A stretch of DNA of 64,000 nucleotides from Anaerosporomusa subterranea (GCF_001611555.1 NZ_LSGP01000017.1:434001-498000), one strand, 5' to 3'; counted from the stretch's first letter, positions 8,074-17,130 are shown. Made by a program: numbers and translations. The notes: generated from the sequence alone by a model not told the origin.

Positions 8074-10032
8074 ATGTCGAAAAAGCCATTTTATATCACA
8101 ACCCCAATTTATTATCCTAGCGACAATTTGCACATTGGTCATGCATATTGCACGACAATTGCTGATGCGATCGCCCGCTACAAACGATTAGCTGGTTATG
8201 ATGTATTTTTCCTTACCGGTTCGGATGAACACGGGCTGAAGATTCAGCGCAGGGCGCAAGAAGCTGGTGTGACGCCGCAGCAATTTGTTGATAAAATTGT
8301 GGACGGTTTTCGTAATCTCTGGCAAAAACTAAGCATCTCTAATGATGATTTTATCCGCACGACAGAGACTCGTCACCATGAAGTAGTTCAAACCATTTTC
8401 CAAAAGATTTATGATCAAGGCGATATCTATAAAGCTGCCTATGAAGGCCCATACTGTATTCCTTGTGAGACTTTCTGGCTGGATCGTCAACTGGTTGACG
8501 GCAAGTGCCCAGATTGTGGACGAGCGATAGAGTTAGTGCAGGAAGAAAGCTATTTCTTCCGGATGTCAAAATATCAGGAGAAACTGCTAGCCTACATTGA
8601 AGCCAATCCAGAGTTTATTCAACCAGTTTCCCGACGTAATGAAATGATTAACTTTATTAAAAACGGTCTTGAAGACCTATGTGTCTCCCGTACGACCTTT
8701 GAATGGGGGATTAAAGTACCGTTTGATACCAAGCATGTCGTTTATGTCTGGTTTGACGCTCTCGTCAATTACATTACCGCTGCAGGCTTTTTGCATGACC
8801 GCAACAAGTTTGCGACCTACTGGCCGGCTGACATCCATTTGGTTGGTAAGGAAATTGTCCGTTTCCATTCCATCATCTGGCCGGTTATGTTGATGGCACT
8901 GGGAATGGAATTGCCTAAAATGGTGTATGGTCATGGTTGGCTGGTCATTGAAGGCGATAAAATGTCGAAGTCAAAAGGCAATGTAATTGAACCGGTCGCC
9001 TTGATTGATGAGTTTGGCGCAGATGCGATTCGCTACTTCCTGTTGCGTGAAATCACACTAGGCCTTGATGGAAATTTCTCACGCGATGCGCTTATTCACC
9101 GGATTAATTCTGACTTGGCCAATGACCTCGGCAACCTGCTGCACCGGACACTGAATATGATTGGCCGCTTCAATGGCGGCGTCATCCCTGCAGCCAGCGC
9201 ATCGGAAGCAATTGACGATGAATTGATCAAGCTGGCCCGCAATACAGCTGCCGCTTATGAGGCTTCCATGGAGAAGCTTGAAATTAATGCGGCTATTAAA
9301 GAAGTCTGGGCGCTGATTGCCCGCAGCAACAAATACATTGATGAAACCGCTCCCTGGGCTCTAGCCAAGAATCCGGAGAAAAAGGATCGTCTGGATACAG
9401 TGCTTTATAATCTCGCAGAAACTCTGCGGATAGTGGCAGTGCTGATCTCACCGTTTATGCCGAACACCTCGCCGAAAATTTGGGCTCAGCTTGGCATAAC
9501 TGCTGATTTTAGTCAGGCTAAACTATCTGACGCCCAAACCTGGGGCGGACTTGTCGCCGGTATTGTCGTAGCTAAGCCGGAACCCATCTTCCCTCGCATC
9601 GAAGATAAAGTGGAAGAAGCGGCTGAGGAAAAGGTGCCAGCCAAAGTGGAAGCGACGGCGCAAACACCTGCCGCTTCGCCCGCTGTTGCCGCGCCTGCTG
9701 AGGCGAAACCGGAAGTGACAATTGATGAGTTCGCAAAAATGGATTTGCGGGTAGCTAAGGTTCTTGCCTGTGAAAAGGTCAAGGGCGCAGACAAACTATT
9801 GCTGTTAACTGTGGATCTGGGTAGTGAGCAGCGCACCATCGTCTCCGGCATTGCCAAACACTACGAACCGGAAAGCTTGGTCGGCCAAACAGTAGTTATG
9901 ATCATCAATCTGAAACCAGCTAAAATTCGTGGCATCGAGTCCCGCGGCATGGTGCTAGCAGCCTCGTCGGATGATGGGAAACTAGCATTAGTTACTGCTC
10001 CTGATATGGTTGCAGGCAGCAAGGTGAAATAG
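8074..10032 (+). CDS. metG: Methionyl-tRNA synthetase
   Basis: 652-residue class I aminoacyl-tRNA synthetase. HIGH is at residues 20-23 and KMSKS at 296-300. A two-CxxC zinc knuckle lies around residues 128-149 (CIPC and CPDC). An Ala/Glu/Pro-rich linker of about 60 residues leads to the C-terminal EMAP-II-like tRNA-binding domain (from about 550: IDEFAKMDLRVAKV), which mediates dimerisation. AAGGAGG precedes the ATG. The upstream gap is only 138 bases, too short for a T-box leader. Confidence 0.97.
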   Translation: MSKKPFYITTPIYYPSDNLHIGHAYCTTIADAIARYKRLAGYDVFFLTGSDEHGLKIQRRAQEAGVTPQQFVDKIVDGFRNLWQKLSISNDDFIRTTETRHHEVVQTIFQKIYDQGDIYKAAYEGPYCIPCETFWLDRQLVDGKCPDCGRAIELVQEESYFFRMSKYQEKLLAYIEANPEFIQPVSRRNEMINFIKNGLEDLCVSRTTFEWGIKVPFDTKHVVYVWFDALVNYITAAGFLHDRNKFATYWPADIHLVGKEIVRFHSIIWPVMLMALGMELPKMVYGHGWLVIEGDKMSKSKGNVIEPVALIDEFGADAIRYFLLREITLGLDGNFSRDALIHRINSDLANDLGNLLHRTLNMIGRFNGGVIPAASASEAIDDELIKLARNTAAAYEASMEKLEINAAIKEVWALIARSNKYIDETAPWALAKNPEKKDRLDTVLYNLAETLRIVAVLISPFMPNTSPKIWAQLGITADFSQAKLSDAQTWGGLVAGIVVAKPEPIFPRIEDKVEEAAEEKVPAKVEATAQTPAASPAVAAPAEAKPEVTIDEFAKMDLRVAKVLACEKVKGADKLLLLTVDLGSEQRTIVSGIAKHYEPESLVGQTVVMIINLKPAKIRGIESRGMVLAASSDDGKLALVTAPDMVAGSKVK

Positions 10033-10075
10033 GACCAATCACAAGCACACGCAGTTGAGGTATACGGACCTAATA

Positions 10076-10123
10076 ACCCTCTGCGGTTGCCCTCAGCGTA
10101 CTCAGCATACTCTGTGGTTCGGT
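10076..10123. repeat. Family B half-repeat, copy 2
   Basis: Only the right arm of the family B palindrome is present: CCCTCTGCGG, CCCTCAGCGTACTC, AGCATACTCTGTGGTT. It sits about 25 bases before the tatD start. Confidence 0.6.
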
Positions 10124-10150
10124 TCTCTGTTAAAGATTTTGGAGGATATT

Positions 10151-10915
10151 ATGTACTTTGATTCTCACGCACACATTGATGATGAACGATTTGACGCAGA
10201 CCGCGACGAGACGATAAAGAGAGCCTTAGACGGCGGCTTGGCTGGTTTTTTGAACGCCGGGGCTGATATGAAGTCATCAGCTCGCGGTTTGGCGATTGCA
10301 GAGAAATATCCCGGTGTCTTTGCCGCTGTCGGCATTCATCCGCATGACGCCAAAGCGGCAACTGAAGCAGACTACGCGAAACTGGCTCAATGGGCTTTGA
10401 ATCCGAAGGTATTGGCAATTGGCGAGATTGGTCTTGACTACCATTACAATCTGTCTCCTAAAGAGGTGCAGCAAGAAGTCTTCATCAGACAGCTTGATGT
10501 TGCTAGGCAGACGGGTCTCCCTTTTATCATTCACGACCGGGAAGCGCACGGCGATTGTATGACACTCATCAAACGTGAAGCGAAAGGTCTACCTGGTGTT
10601 TTCCATTGTTTCTCCGGTAGCTGGGAAATGGCGCAGGAACTGCTAGCACTAGGGTTATACATCTCGTTTGCCGGACCGCTGACTTTCGCCAACTCCGTCA
10701 AACTGAAGCAGATTGCTGCAGTTGCGCCGCTTGAGCGAGTTCTGATTGAGACAGATTCCCCTTATCTCACACCGCCACCGCATCGCGGTCGGCGTAATGA
10801 ACCGCTATATGTCAAAATGGTAGCAGCCGAACTTGCTGCACTGCGCGGCATGGAGCCGGACGAAATTGGCGCTATCACCTACGAAAACGCCAAACGACTA
10901 TTTCGGCTGGAGTAG
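10151..10915 (+). CDS. tatD: TatD family metal-dependent hydrolase/DNase
   Basis: 254-residue TIM-barrel hydrolase. It opens with FDSHAHIDDERFD (metal-binding HxH) and carries AVGIHPHDA, IGEIGLDYHY, FIIHDREAH, GVFHCFSG and the signature ETDSPYLTPPPHRGRRNEP. Family members are Mg2+-dependent 3'-5' exonucleases/deacylases linked to DNA repair and D-aminoacyl-tRNA editing. The start at 10151 has GGAGGA upstream; a frame open to 10055 runs through the repeat and is not used. It follows metG as B. subtilis yabD does. Confidence 0.94.
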   Translation: MYFDSHAHIDDERFDADRDETIKRALDGGLAGFLNAGADMKSSARGLAIAEKYPGVFAAVGIHPHDAKAATEADYAKLAQWALNPKVLAIGEIGLDYHYNLSPKEVQQEVFIRQLDVARQTGLPFIIHDREAHGDCMTLIKREAKGLPGVFHCFSGSWEMAQELLALGLYISFAGPLTFANSVKLKQIAAVAPLERVLIETDSPYLTPPPHRGRRNEPLYVKMVAAELAALRGMEPDEIGAITYENAKRLFRLE

Positions 10916-10940
10916 AAGGGGAAACTAAGCTGCGCTTTTT

Positions 10941-11045
10941 ACCGCAGAGTACGCAGAGGAAGCGCAGAGGATTACTGAACATTATAATTTAAATAAAACG
11001 CAATGATTATCCGAACCCCCTGTGTCCACTCTGCGGTAATGTACT
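10941..11045. repeat. Family B palindromic repeat, copy 3
   Basis: Left arm ACCGCAGAGTACGCAGAGG with a second GCGCAGAGG unit; A/T-rich centre around 10980-11000; right arm CCCCCTGTGTCC, ACTCTGCGGT. It lies in the 248-base gap after tatD. Confidence 0.75.
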
Positions 11046-11164
11046 CGTATTTCTCATCTTTCATCTCGCCAAAACTCCATCGCACGCATGGAGCAACAAC
11101 TGAATAGAATAGAAAAGATCAATCGGCTGTTCCGAAAGAGTAAATCCTGCGGGAGGTTGATGTA

Positions 11165-11338
11165 ATGAGTCTTTTCAGCAAGCTATTCGGTAAAAAGAAG
11201 AAAAAACATCACCAAGCGGCAAAACCGGAACCCATTGCCTGTGACGACTTAAATCCCGAAGACTGTGGATGCGTAGGCGATGACGGCGAACATGGCTTAT
11301 GTGATGACTGCGACGTAATCTGTGAAGATGACGATTAA
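11165..11338 (+). CDS. Small Cys-rich acidic protein, unknown
   Basis: 57-residue gene with a good ribosome site (GGGAGG, 11151-11156) and its own terminator just downstream. The N-terminus is short and basic/amphipathic (MSLFSKLFGKKKKKHH). The C-terminal half is strongly acidic with six cysteines (26, 34, 36, 46, 49, 54), including CGC and CDDC. The charge split and Cys spacing suggest a metal- or membrane-associated small protein, but I recognise no family. Real-gene evidence is the ribosome site, the terminator and the biased composition. Position between tatD and yabE is not known to me from other genomes. Confidence 0.7.
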   Translation: MSLFSKLFGKKKKKHHQAAKPEPIACDDLNPEDCGCVGDDGEHGLCDDCDVICEDDD

Positions 11339-11350
11339 CTGCGCGCCCTT

Positions 11351-11388
11351 GAAAACCAGTTGGTAATTATACCAACTGGTTTTCATTT
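11351..11388 (+). terminator. Intrinsic terminator after the small Cys-rich gene
   Basis: Perfect 14-base stem GAAAACCAGTTGGT (11351-11364) / ACCAACTGGTTTTC (11371-11384), six-base loop, then ATTTTG. It is nearly symmetric and could act in both directions. Confidence 0.8.
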
Positions 11389-11483
11389 TGCAGAATGCGA
11401 CTGGGCAGTTATTTCTCCGGTAGTATATTTTGCATAGGGAATTGGGAAATATAGATAATAATGGTAAAGTCAGGCGGTCAAAT

Positions 11484-11513
11484 TTGACTTTATTGACTTT
11501 CTTATGATATAAT
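11484..11513 (+). promoter_or_regulatory. Sigma-A promoter of yabE
   Basis: The -35 is TTGACT (11484-11489), with an 18-base spacer and -10 TATAAT (11508-11513) with TGA extension. It is 33 bases before the yabE start. Confidence 0.7.
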
Positions 11514-11545
11514 TCAGCGCACGCAAGAAAAGGAGGAAACTGTCT

Positions 11546-12550
11546 ATGAAACAGATTCGTCCCATGTTGCAACCTATGCAAACTCTATTGGTGAAACGAA
11601 AGTATGCGCTTCTGCTGGCAGGGATAATTTTGGTCGCAATGTTAGTGACCGGATTCGTTCATGCCAGAAAAATTGTACATATCGTAGCAGATGGCAAAGT
11701 AAGTACCGTATCAACATTTCACTCTAATCCAGCAGAAGTACTCGATCAAGCAGGCATTCATCTTAATAACAAGGATGAATTTCGACTATCTGCCACAAGT
11801 TTGATCGACGGCGTCACCATCGAGGTATTTAGAGCTGTCCCTGTATTTATCACATATCAGGGACAACGCAACATGGTAATTACTGGAAAGCCAACAGTGG
11901 GCGAGGTCATCCAAAGCCTAAATCATGCCCCCTCTGAGCTGCGATCTGTGCCAGAGGAAGCAACCCGTATCTCTCCAGGTATGGACATTCGAGCAATCAC
12001 CGTCAAGGAGACTATCGAGGAAAAAGAAGAGGTCATTGCTTACCCGATTATTCGACAGCCTGATCCAATGCTCGAGTCTGGGCTCGAACAGGTTCAGCAA
12101 GAGGGACAAAACGGACTGAAACGTGTTAAATACCGTGTGCGCTATGAAGATGGTCAGCACGTAGCATCCGCAGTCGTATCAGAAGAAATTCTGCAGCCGG
12201 CAGTGTCTGCGCTGGTCAGTACTGGTAGCCGCAGCACTGTTGCTACGTCTCGTGGCTCGCTTCGTTTTCGCCATGCCATGCAAATGGAGGCTACAGCCTA
12301 TCTGCCATCAGACGGCGAGGGTCATGGGATCACTTACAGTGGCATTCCAGCTCGGCACGGCGTGGTTGCTGTTGATCCCCGCGTCATTCCTCTAGGTTCT
12401 CGGGTCTTTATCCCAGGCTATGGAGTAGCGATTGCGGCTGACACAGGTGGAGACATCAAAGGCAAACGCATAGATTTGTGCATGGAGGATTCCAACGACG
12501 CCTGGAGCTTTGGCCGGAGAATGGTCAAAGTATATATCTTGGCTGACTAG
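11546..12550 (+). CDS. yabE: YabE-like cell-wall protein: DUF348, G5 and 3D domains
   Basis: 334 residues. A single N-terminal membrane segment (about 21-40) is followed by two DUF348 ubiquitin-like repeats (about 45-155), a G5 region (about 160-215) and a C-terminal 3D domain (about 245-333). The three Asp of the 3D domain are visible in VVAVDPRVIPLG, AADTGGDIKG and RIDLCMED. 3D domains are lytic-transglycosylase-like folds found in peptidoglycan hydrolases of the Rpf/Sps class. AAGGAGG precedes the ATG. Same locus as B. subtilis yabE, between tatD and rnmV. Confidence 0.9.
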   Translation: MKQIRPMLQPMQTLLVKRKYALLLAGIILVAMLVTGFVHARKIVHIVADGKVSTVSTFHSNPAEVLDQAGIHLNNKDEFRLSATSLIDGVTIEVFRAVPVFITYQGQRNMVITGKPTVGEVIQSLNHAPSELRSVPEEATRISPGMDIRAITVKETIEEKEEVIAYPIIRQPDPMLESGLEQVQQEGQNGLKRVKYRVRYEDGQHVASAVVSEEILQPAVSALVSTGSRSTVATSRGSLRFRHAMQMEATAYLPSDGEGHGITYSGIPARHGVVAVDPRVIPLGSRVFIPGYGVAIAADTGGDIKGKRIDLCMEDSNDAWSFGRRMVKVYILAD

Positions 12551-12618
12551 CGGACAGAAGGGGCGAAGCGAAAGCTCGCCTCTTTTCCCTACTGGGAGAA
12601 AAAAGAAGGAACAAGGTT

Positions 12619-12746
12619 ACGTTAACCGCAGAGTAATCAGAGGGCGCGTAGAGTACACTGAGGGAATGGATAGTATTTCATTAAAAAACTCATCGTAGCC
12701 CTCTGCGGCTATCCTCTGAGCACTCTGCGTATTCTGTGGGTAACGT
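12619..12746. repeat. Family B palindromic repeat, copy 4
   Basis: Ends ACGTTAACCGCAGAG and CTGTGGGTAACGT pair. CAGAGGGCG units are on the left; CCCTCTGCGG, CCTCTGAG, CACTCTGCG units on the right. It lies just before the rnmV ribosome site. Confidence 0.75.
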
Positions 12747-12789
12747 ACTTTGCTCTTCTCAGGTTGTTTTCTTAAATGGAGGCTATTTT

Positions 12790-13347
12790 ATGATTAAAGA
12801 AGTTATTGTCGTTGAAGGCAAAAATGATACAGCTGCAGTCAAACGGGCAGTCGAGGCAGACTGTTTGGAAACAGGCGGCTTCGGATTACAGCCATATCGG
12901 TTAGACCAAATTGCCAAGGCTGCCAAGGCGCGGGGACTTATTATTTTAACTGATCCAGACAGTGCAGGAGAACGCATTCGTCGCAAACTAACCGAGCGGT
13001 TTCCTGAAGCTAAACACGCCTTCATACCCAAGGAGGCGGCAACCGCAGACGGCGACATCGGGATTGAGCAAGCAAAGCCTGATGCGATCCGCGCTGCCTT
13101 AACCAAGGCACGCTGTCAGGAGTGGACGCCAGAGTTGCGATTTACCTGGGATGATTTGATGGAAGCCGGTTTGACCGGAACCCCTGCAGCCTCGTCTAGA
13201 CGCGCTATTTTGGGTGAGAAACTTGGTATCGGCTATGCAAATGCCAAGACGTTCTTTCACCGCCTGAATACTTACGGAGTTAGTCGAGAAGAATTTGGAA
13301 ATGCAGTTTTGGAAATGGAGACGAAAAATGCATCCGAAAATCGCTAA
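12790..13347 (+). CDS. rnmV: Ribonuclease M5
   Basis: 185-residue TOPRIM nuclease that matures the 5S rRNA precursor. The TOPRIM motifs are IVVEGKNDTAAVKRA (catalytic Glu) and ILTDPDSAGERIRR (DxD). The C-terminal rRNA-binding region resembles the family (GYANAKTFFHRLN). The start is ATG at 12790 with GGAGG (12778-12782); the frame open back to 12736 comes from the repeat. It overlaps rsmA by 20 bases, as the pair is coupled in Firmicutes. Confidence 0.95.
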   Translation: MIKEVIVVEGKNDTAAVKRAVEADCLETGGFGLQPYRLDQIAKAAKARGLIILTDPDSAGERIRRKLTERFPEAKHAFIPKEAATADGDIGIEQAKPDAIRAALTKARCQEWTPELRFTWDDLMEAGLTGTPAASSRRAILGEKLGIGYANAKTFFHRLNTYGVSREEFGNAVLEMETKNASENR

Positions 13348-14179
13348 GAAAGAAGTCACTCTGCACGTAATTCGCCGTTTTGGTTTATCGCTGAGCAAAC
13401 GGCTTGGCCAGAATTTCTTAATCAGTGAACAGGTTGTTGATCAGATTGTTGCAAGTGCTTGCCTGTCTCCGGAGGATACTGTTCTTGAAATCGGCCCCGG
13501 TATTGGCACATTGACGCAGGGACTCGCTGAGACTGGTGCTAGTGTCGTAGCGGTGGAACTTGACGCAAGACTTGTCGAAGTTCTGGCAACGACTTTAGAG
13601 GGGTATGACAATATTCGGGTCGTACATGGCGATATTCTCAAGACCGACATTTCCCGGGAAATTAAGGCGGAAAAATACAAAGTTGTGGCTAATTTGCCGT
13701 ATTATATTACCACACCAATTATTATGACTCTTTTAGAGAGACGGCTACCTATCGAGGTATTAGTGACAATGGTGCAGAAAGAAGTCGCACAGCGGATGAC
13801 AGCGTCACCTGGCGGCAAAGACTATGGGGCATTGTCGGTAGCAGTACAATATTATACCGAGCCAGAGCTGCTATTTGATGTGCCGCCGACAGCGTTTATA
13901 CCAGCGCCTGCTGTCGACTCGTCGGTTATTCGCTGTACTGTTCGCACTAAGCCGCCGGTCGATGTAGCAGACGAAAGACGCTTTTTCCGTGTGGTTAAGG
14001 GCGCTTTTTCACAGAGACGGAAGACGTTGTCAAATGCACTAAAGACTACAGGTCTAAGCAGCGAACAGATCGCAGCCATTCTGACGAAAGCACAAATTAA
14101 TCCCATACGGCGAGGCGAGACGCTTTCCTTAGAAGAGTTTGCCACGATCGCCAATGCCTGGAGCAGTAGCGAAAGCTAA
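13328..14179 (+). CDS. rsmA: 16S rRNA (A1518/A1519-N6,N6)-dimethyltransferase
   Basis: 283-residue KsgA enzyme that dimethylates two adenines of 16S helix 45. Visible motifs are KRLGQNFLI, EIGPGIGTLT (SAM motif I), VVANLPYYITTPI (catalytic NLPY) and FIPAPAVDSSVI. The C-terminal helical domain contains FSQRRKTLSNAL. I prefer the start at 13328 (ATGCATCCG) with GGAG about eight bases before it; the longer frame from 13295 lacks a site. An intrinsic terminator follows. Confidence 0.96.
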   Translation: MHPKIAKKEVTLHVIRRFGLSLSKRLGQNFLISEQVVDQIVASACLSPEDTVLEIGPGIGTLTQGLAETGASVVAVELDARLVEVLATTLEGYDNIRVVHGDILKTDISREIKAEKYKVVANLPYYITTPIIMTLLERRLPIEVLVTMVQKEVAQRMTASPGGKDYGALSVAVQYYTEPELLFDVPPTAFIPAPAVDSSVIRCTVRTKPPVDVADERRFFRVVKGAFSQRRKTLSNALKTTGLSSEQIAAILTKAQINPIRRGETLSLEEFATIANAWSSSES

Positions 14180-14187
14180 AAACAGTC

Positions 14188-14226
14188 AAAGGGGCTGGAA
14201 TCCTTAAAAGGAATCCAGCCCTTTTC
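14188..14226 (+). terminator. Intrinsic terminator after rsmA
   Basis: GGGGCTGGA / TCCAGCCC stem, one A-A mismatch, then a TCCTT / AAGGA upper stem with a two-base loop. It is followed by TTTTCTTT. Confidence 0.85.
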
Positions 14227-14282
14227 TTTGTACCGTCAAGATTGATAAGTTTTATGAAGTGAAAACTCAGATAAAGCACGGG

Positions 14283-14344
14283 GCGATAGTGATGATTGGC
14301 CGTGAAAACGCAAAAGGCGCTGCGCGCCTGCGCGAAGAGAACGA
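14283..14344. repeat. Family C repeat, copy 1
   Basis: About 60 bases beginning GCGATAGTGAT and containing GGCGCTGCGCGCCTGCGC, a G/C-rich hairpin core. It matches 56963-57020 closely (see that entry). Located in the gap between rsmA and the convergent glycosyltransferase. Confidence 0.6.
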
Positions 14345-14414
14345 ACAAAAAGCAGATCATATGCACACATCGTTTGCGTGGCATAATTTAAACTACGATC
14401 TAAAGGATCCCATA

Positions 14415-14463
14415 GCCCTCTGCGCACCCTCAGCGTACTCTGCGCAATCTGCAGTTAATGTAC
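14415..14463. repeat. Family B half-repeat, copy 5
   Basis: Right arm only: CCCTCTGCGC, CCCTCAGCGTACTCTGCG, ATCTGCAGTTAATG. Confidence 0.55.
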
Positions 14464-14496
14464 CCTCCTCCAAAGATCGCAACCACTGTTCCTTAT

Positions 14497-15276
14497 CTAC
14501 AGAAACGAATCCAACAGATCAAACCGCCGTTCACTATTGTAGCCTAAATAGGTATTGCTTTGCCATTGCCGGATGCGTGGTTCATCGCGATAGGCGGCGA
14601 TAGCCTCCAGACAATCACCAACGATGGTATCGATAATTTTGTTAGTGTGAATCTGGTTTTTAATTGACGATCCCAGCCTGTAATGGGGAATAATTGTTGC
14701 TACGTCGACTTTTAGTTTGGACTTTCTGGCCAGTGCCATGGCTACCGGCGGGATTGCCAGCTCGCGTAACGGGAGAGCTTCGAGCAGTTTCCTTGATATT
14801 GCGTGCGGTCCATGTGCCGGAGTGGAGAGACTAATTTTTTTGTCAAGGCCTAGTTCCTTATTCAAATTAAGACGCCATTGGAATGTCGGATTATACCGCT
14901 CGATGTGGCGAGGCGGTACCGGATAACAATTAGTTAACGCCATATCAAGGCGTTTGAGCATAATCCCATCGGCCAGTTCCATCAAATTTTCATTGAATGT
15001 CCCTACCATGTCGCCGTCAACGAATAAAACGACATCGCTGCCGAGATTGAGCGCCATCTTGGCACCAATCGCCCTGGGCACATCAATGCCCAGACATTCG
15101 TGAAACGAAATAATCTGCAGTTTGGGCAGTCGCATTTGCAATATTTCGCGCATGGTGGAATCTTTAGAGCCGTTAGCTACGACAATGATGTGGTCGACAG
15201 GAAGCGTGCCAAGATTCTGTAGCACGGTAGTAATGCGTCCTGCCTCGTTCTTCGCTGGAACAACCACGGTTATCAA
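14497..15276 (-). CDS. Family 2 glycosyltransferase
   Basis: About 259-residue GT-A glycosyltransferase. ITVVVPAKNEAGRI opens the nucleotide-sugar domain, VANGSKDST follows, and the metal-binding DxD is FVDGDM. No membrane segment is seen. A TTG at 15276 is the likely start because GAGGTGAT stands seven bases upstream; an ATG at 15297 is possible. It lies on the opposite strand between rsmA and yabG. The acceptor is unknown; a role in spore surface or envelope sugar transfer is only suggested by the neighbour yabG. Confidence 0.85.
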   Translation of the reverse strand: MITVVVPAKNEAGRITTVLQNLGTLPVDHIIVVANGSKDSTMREILQMRLPKLQIISFHECLGIDVPRAIGAKMALNLGSDVVLFVDGDMVGTFNENLMELADGIMLKRLDMALTNCYPVPPRHIERYNPTFQWRLNLNKELGLDKKISLSTPAHGPHAISRKLLEALPLRELAIPPVAMALARKSKLKVDVATIIPHYRLGSSIKNQIHTNKIIDTIVGDCLEAIAAYRDEPRIRQWQSNTYLGYNSERRFDLLDSFL

Positions 15277-15421
15277 ATGCGCATCACCTCGTAGCATGAA
15301 TGCTGGTGAGTCCTGTGAACTTGTAGTACAGTATATGGGTGGGCCGTGCTACTTGCTACTCGGCGGTGACCGATTCCATCTCCCTTTCATAGTATGTATT
15401 GACTGAAGGGAGGGTAATTTT

Positions 15422-16312
15422 GTGATGTTTGAAATTGGCGAGATCGTTACACGTAAATCGCATGGTGATGACATTGTGTTCAAAGTGACCGGAATTTCAA
15501 CAAACAATAGCGGTGAGAAGCAATACGAGCTGAAGGGACTTCACATGCGGCTACTAGCGGATGCGCCTGAATCGGACTTAATTAAGGTGACGGCGGAGTT
15601 TCTCAAAGATGAAATCGTCCGGTTGGAGGGAACGTTCAATGATAGTATGAGGCGCGTTCTACAACGGCGTGGCTATCAGCGCGAGCAGTCCGAAATGGCC
15701 AGAGGCGAACCGGCAAAAAAGTTTCAGTTTTTTGACTGGCCTGGGAAGGTGCTTCACATTGATGGTGATGAAGACTATATGAAGATGTGCCTGAAGACTT
15801 ATGGGCAACTGCATATTGAAGCAATTGGTGAGTGGATCGAAGAATCCAGGCAGCCGGAACGAGTGGCTGAGCTTGTGCGTAAATACCAACCAGATATCCT
15901 CATCTTAACTGGTCACGACTCTTTGGTCAGTCTAGGGAAAAAAGAAAAAGACAAAGAACGCGACTTTCGCGACATGAACAACTATCGCAACTCTCAGTAT
16001 TTTGTCGACAGCGTCCATAATGCTCGCTCAGTGCGGCCGTCAGTGGATGATCTCGTCATCTTTGCCGGCGCCTGCCAATCATACTTTGAAGCCATCTTGG
16101 CCGCAGGGGCCAACTTTGCCAGCTCACCTACTCGCATCTTCATTCACGCCTATGACCCAGTTTTCATTGCCGAAAAGGTCGCTTTTACCCCGATCAACCG
16201 GGTGGTCGACATTTCAGATGCCATTACTGCATCAGTCACTGGGGCAGATGGCGTCGGCGGTCTGGAGACACACGGCAAGTTTCGCCTGGGCATGCCGAAA
16301 AGTCCCTATTAA
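15422..16312 (+). CDS. yabG: YabG sporulation protease
   Basis: About 296-residue cysteine-protease-like protein of the YabG family, which in B. subtilis is made in the mother cell under sigma K and processes spore coat proteins such as SafA and SpoIVA. Recognisable segments are FEIGEIVTRKSHG, PGKVLHIDGDEDYM, DILILTGHDS, FAGACQSYFEA and RIFIHAYDPVFIAEKV. GGGAGGG lies upstream of the GTG (15422) and of ATG at 15425; either may be used. A CATAGTATG stretch upstream (from about 15388) loosely resembles a sigma-K -10. Its presence marks an endospore former. Confidence 0.92.
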   Translation: MMFEIGEIVTRKSHGDDIVFKVTGISTNNSGEKQYELKGLHMRLLADAPESDLIKVTAEFLKDEIVRLEGTFNDSMRRVLQRRGYQREQSEMARGEPAKKFQFFDWPGKVLHIDGDEDYMKMCLKTYGQLHIEAIGEWIEESRQPERVAELVRKYQPDILILTGHDSLVSLGKKEKDKERDFRDMNNYRNSQYFVDSVHNARSVRPSVDDLVIFAGACQSYFEAILAAGANFASSPTRIFIHAYDPVFIAEKVAFTPINRVVDISDAITASVTGADGVGGLETHGKFRLGMPKSPY

Positions 16313-16327
16313 AGGGAAGAACATAGC

Positions 16328-16374
16328 ATACGCCGGATGCAACGAGAGGTACTTTCGCAGCGTCCGGCGTATTT
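16328..16374 (+). terminator. Hairpin after yabG
   Basis: ATACGCCGGA (16328-16337) pairs with TCCGGCGTAT (16363-16372), extended by TGC/GCA, followed by a short T-stretch. A weak terminator or stabilising hairpin. Confidence 0.55.
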
Positions 16375-16469
16375 CAATAAATTACAAACTATCTGCCGAC
16401 AGGAAAGTTTACATAACTATAGAATATAGATACTAGAATCGAAGCATCTTGATTGAAAGGAGGAGTATT

Positions 16470-17084
16470 TTGCGATATAAGATGTTTGCAAAAATGGCAG
16501 TTTGCAGTTTTATCGCAGTCTCTCTGACCGTAAGCTCGTTTGGCGGAGCCTATGCTGGTTCTGTAGAATATCCTTTAAACTGGACGGCGATTACAGGGAC
16601 AAGCCCAGCGCCAGCCCAGACCTCTCTGAGTCGGCTGAAGCCAACTCCTGTTGTGGTAAGAAAGTCTATTCCTAAGCCGTCTCAGCCGCCCACCAATCAG
16701 ATTAAATCTTCTGAGCAGCGAGCCTTTGATTTGCTAAATGCCGACCGTCGAGCCAATGGCTTGCCAAGTCTGAAGCTTAATGGTTCGCTAGTTGTTCTGG
16801 CCGAGAACTATGGCAAAGACATGATTAAACGGAACTATTTCTCGCATTACAACCCGGAAGGTCAATCACCATTCGACAGGATGAGAAAATACGGCATCAA
16901 CTACCGCTATGCTGGCGAAAATTTGGCGATCAACAGGACTGTCGACGCTGCCGAAAAAGCCCTCATGAACAGCCCCGGCCACCGCGCCAACATCTTGAAT
17001 CCGAACTACACTGAAGTCGGTGTCGGTGTCAGCTATGACACTCGCGGCTCAGTGTATGTTGTGCAAGAATTTATTGGACGCTAA
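16470..17084 (+). CDS. Secreted CAP/SCP-domain protein (YkwD-like)
   Basis: 204 residues. Signal peptide in the first 29 residues (FIAVSLTVSSFGGAYA, cleavage before GS), a Pro/Lys-rich linker (about 40-75), then a CAP domain (77-204). CAP motifs are AFDLLNADRRANGLPSL, RNYFSHYNPEGQSPFDRM, YAGENLA, SPGHRANILNPN and VQEFIGR. The cavity His/Glu residues are present. Such proteins are common in spore formers; the biochemical role is unknown. TTG at 16470 has AAAGGAGGAG upstream, which decides the start. Confidence 0.88.
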   Translation: MRYKMFAKMAVCSFIAVSLTVSSFGGAYAGSVEYPLNWTAITGTSPAPAQTSLSRLKPTPVVVRKSIPKPSQPPTNQIKSSEQRAFDLLNADRRANGLPSLKLNGSLVVLAENYGKDMIKRNYFSHYNPEGQSPFDRMRKYGINYRYAGENLAINRTVDAAEKALMNSPGHRANILNPNYTEVGVGVSYDTRGSVYVVQEFIGR

Positions 17085-17091
17085 AACATGA

Positions 17092-17130
17092 AAAGACCTC
17101 CGCTCAAAAAGTTGAGCTGGAGGTCTTTCT
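17092..17130 (+). terminator. Intrinsic terminator after the CAP gene
   Basis: AAAGACCTCC (17092-17101) / GGAGGTCTTT (17119-17128) with inner GCTCAA / TTGAGC. Nearly symmetric, and T-rich on both strands, so it may also stop minus-strand transcripts. Confidence 0.8.
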
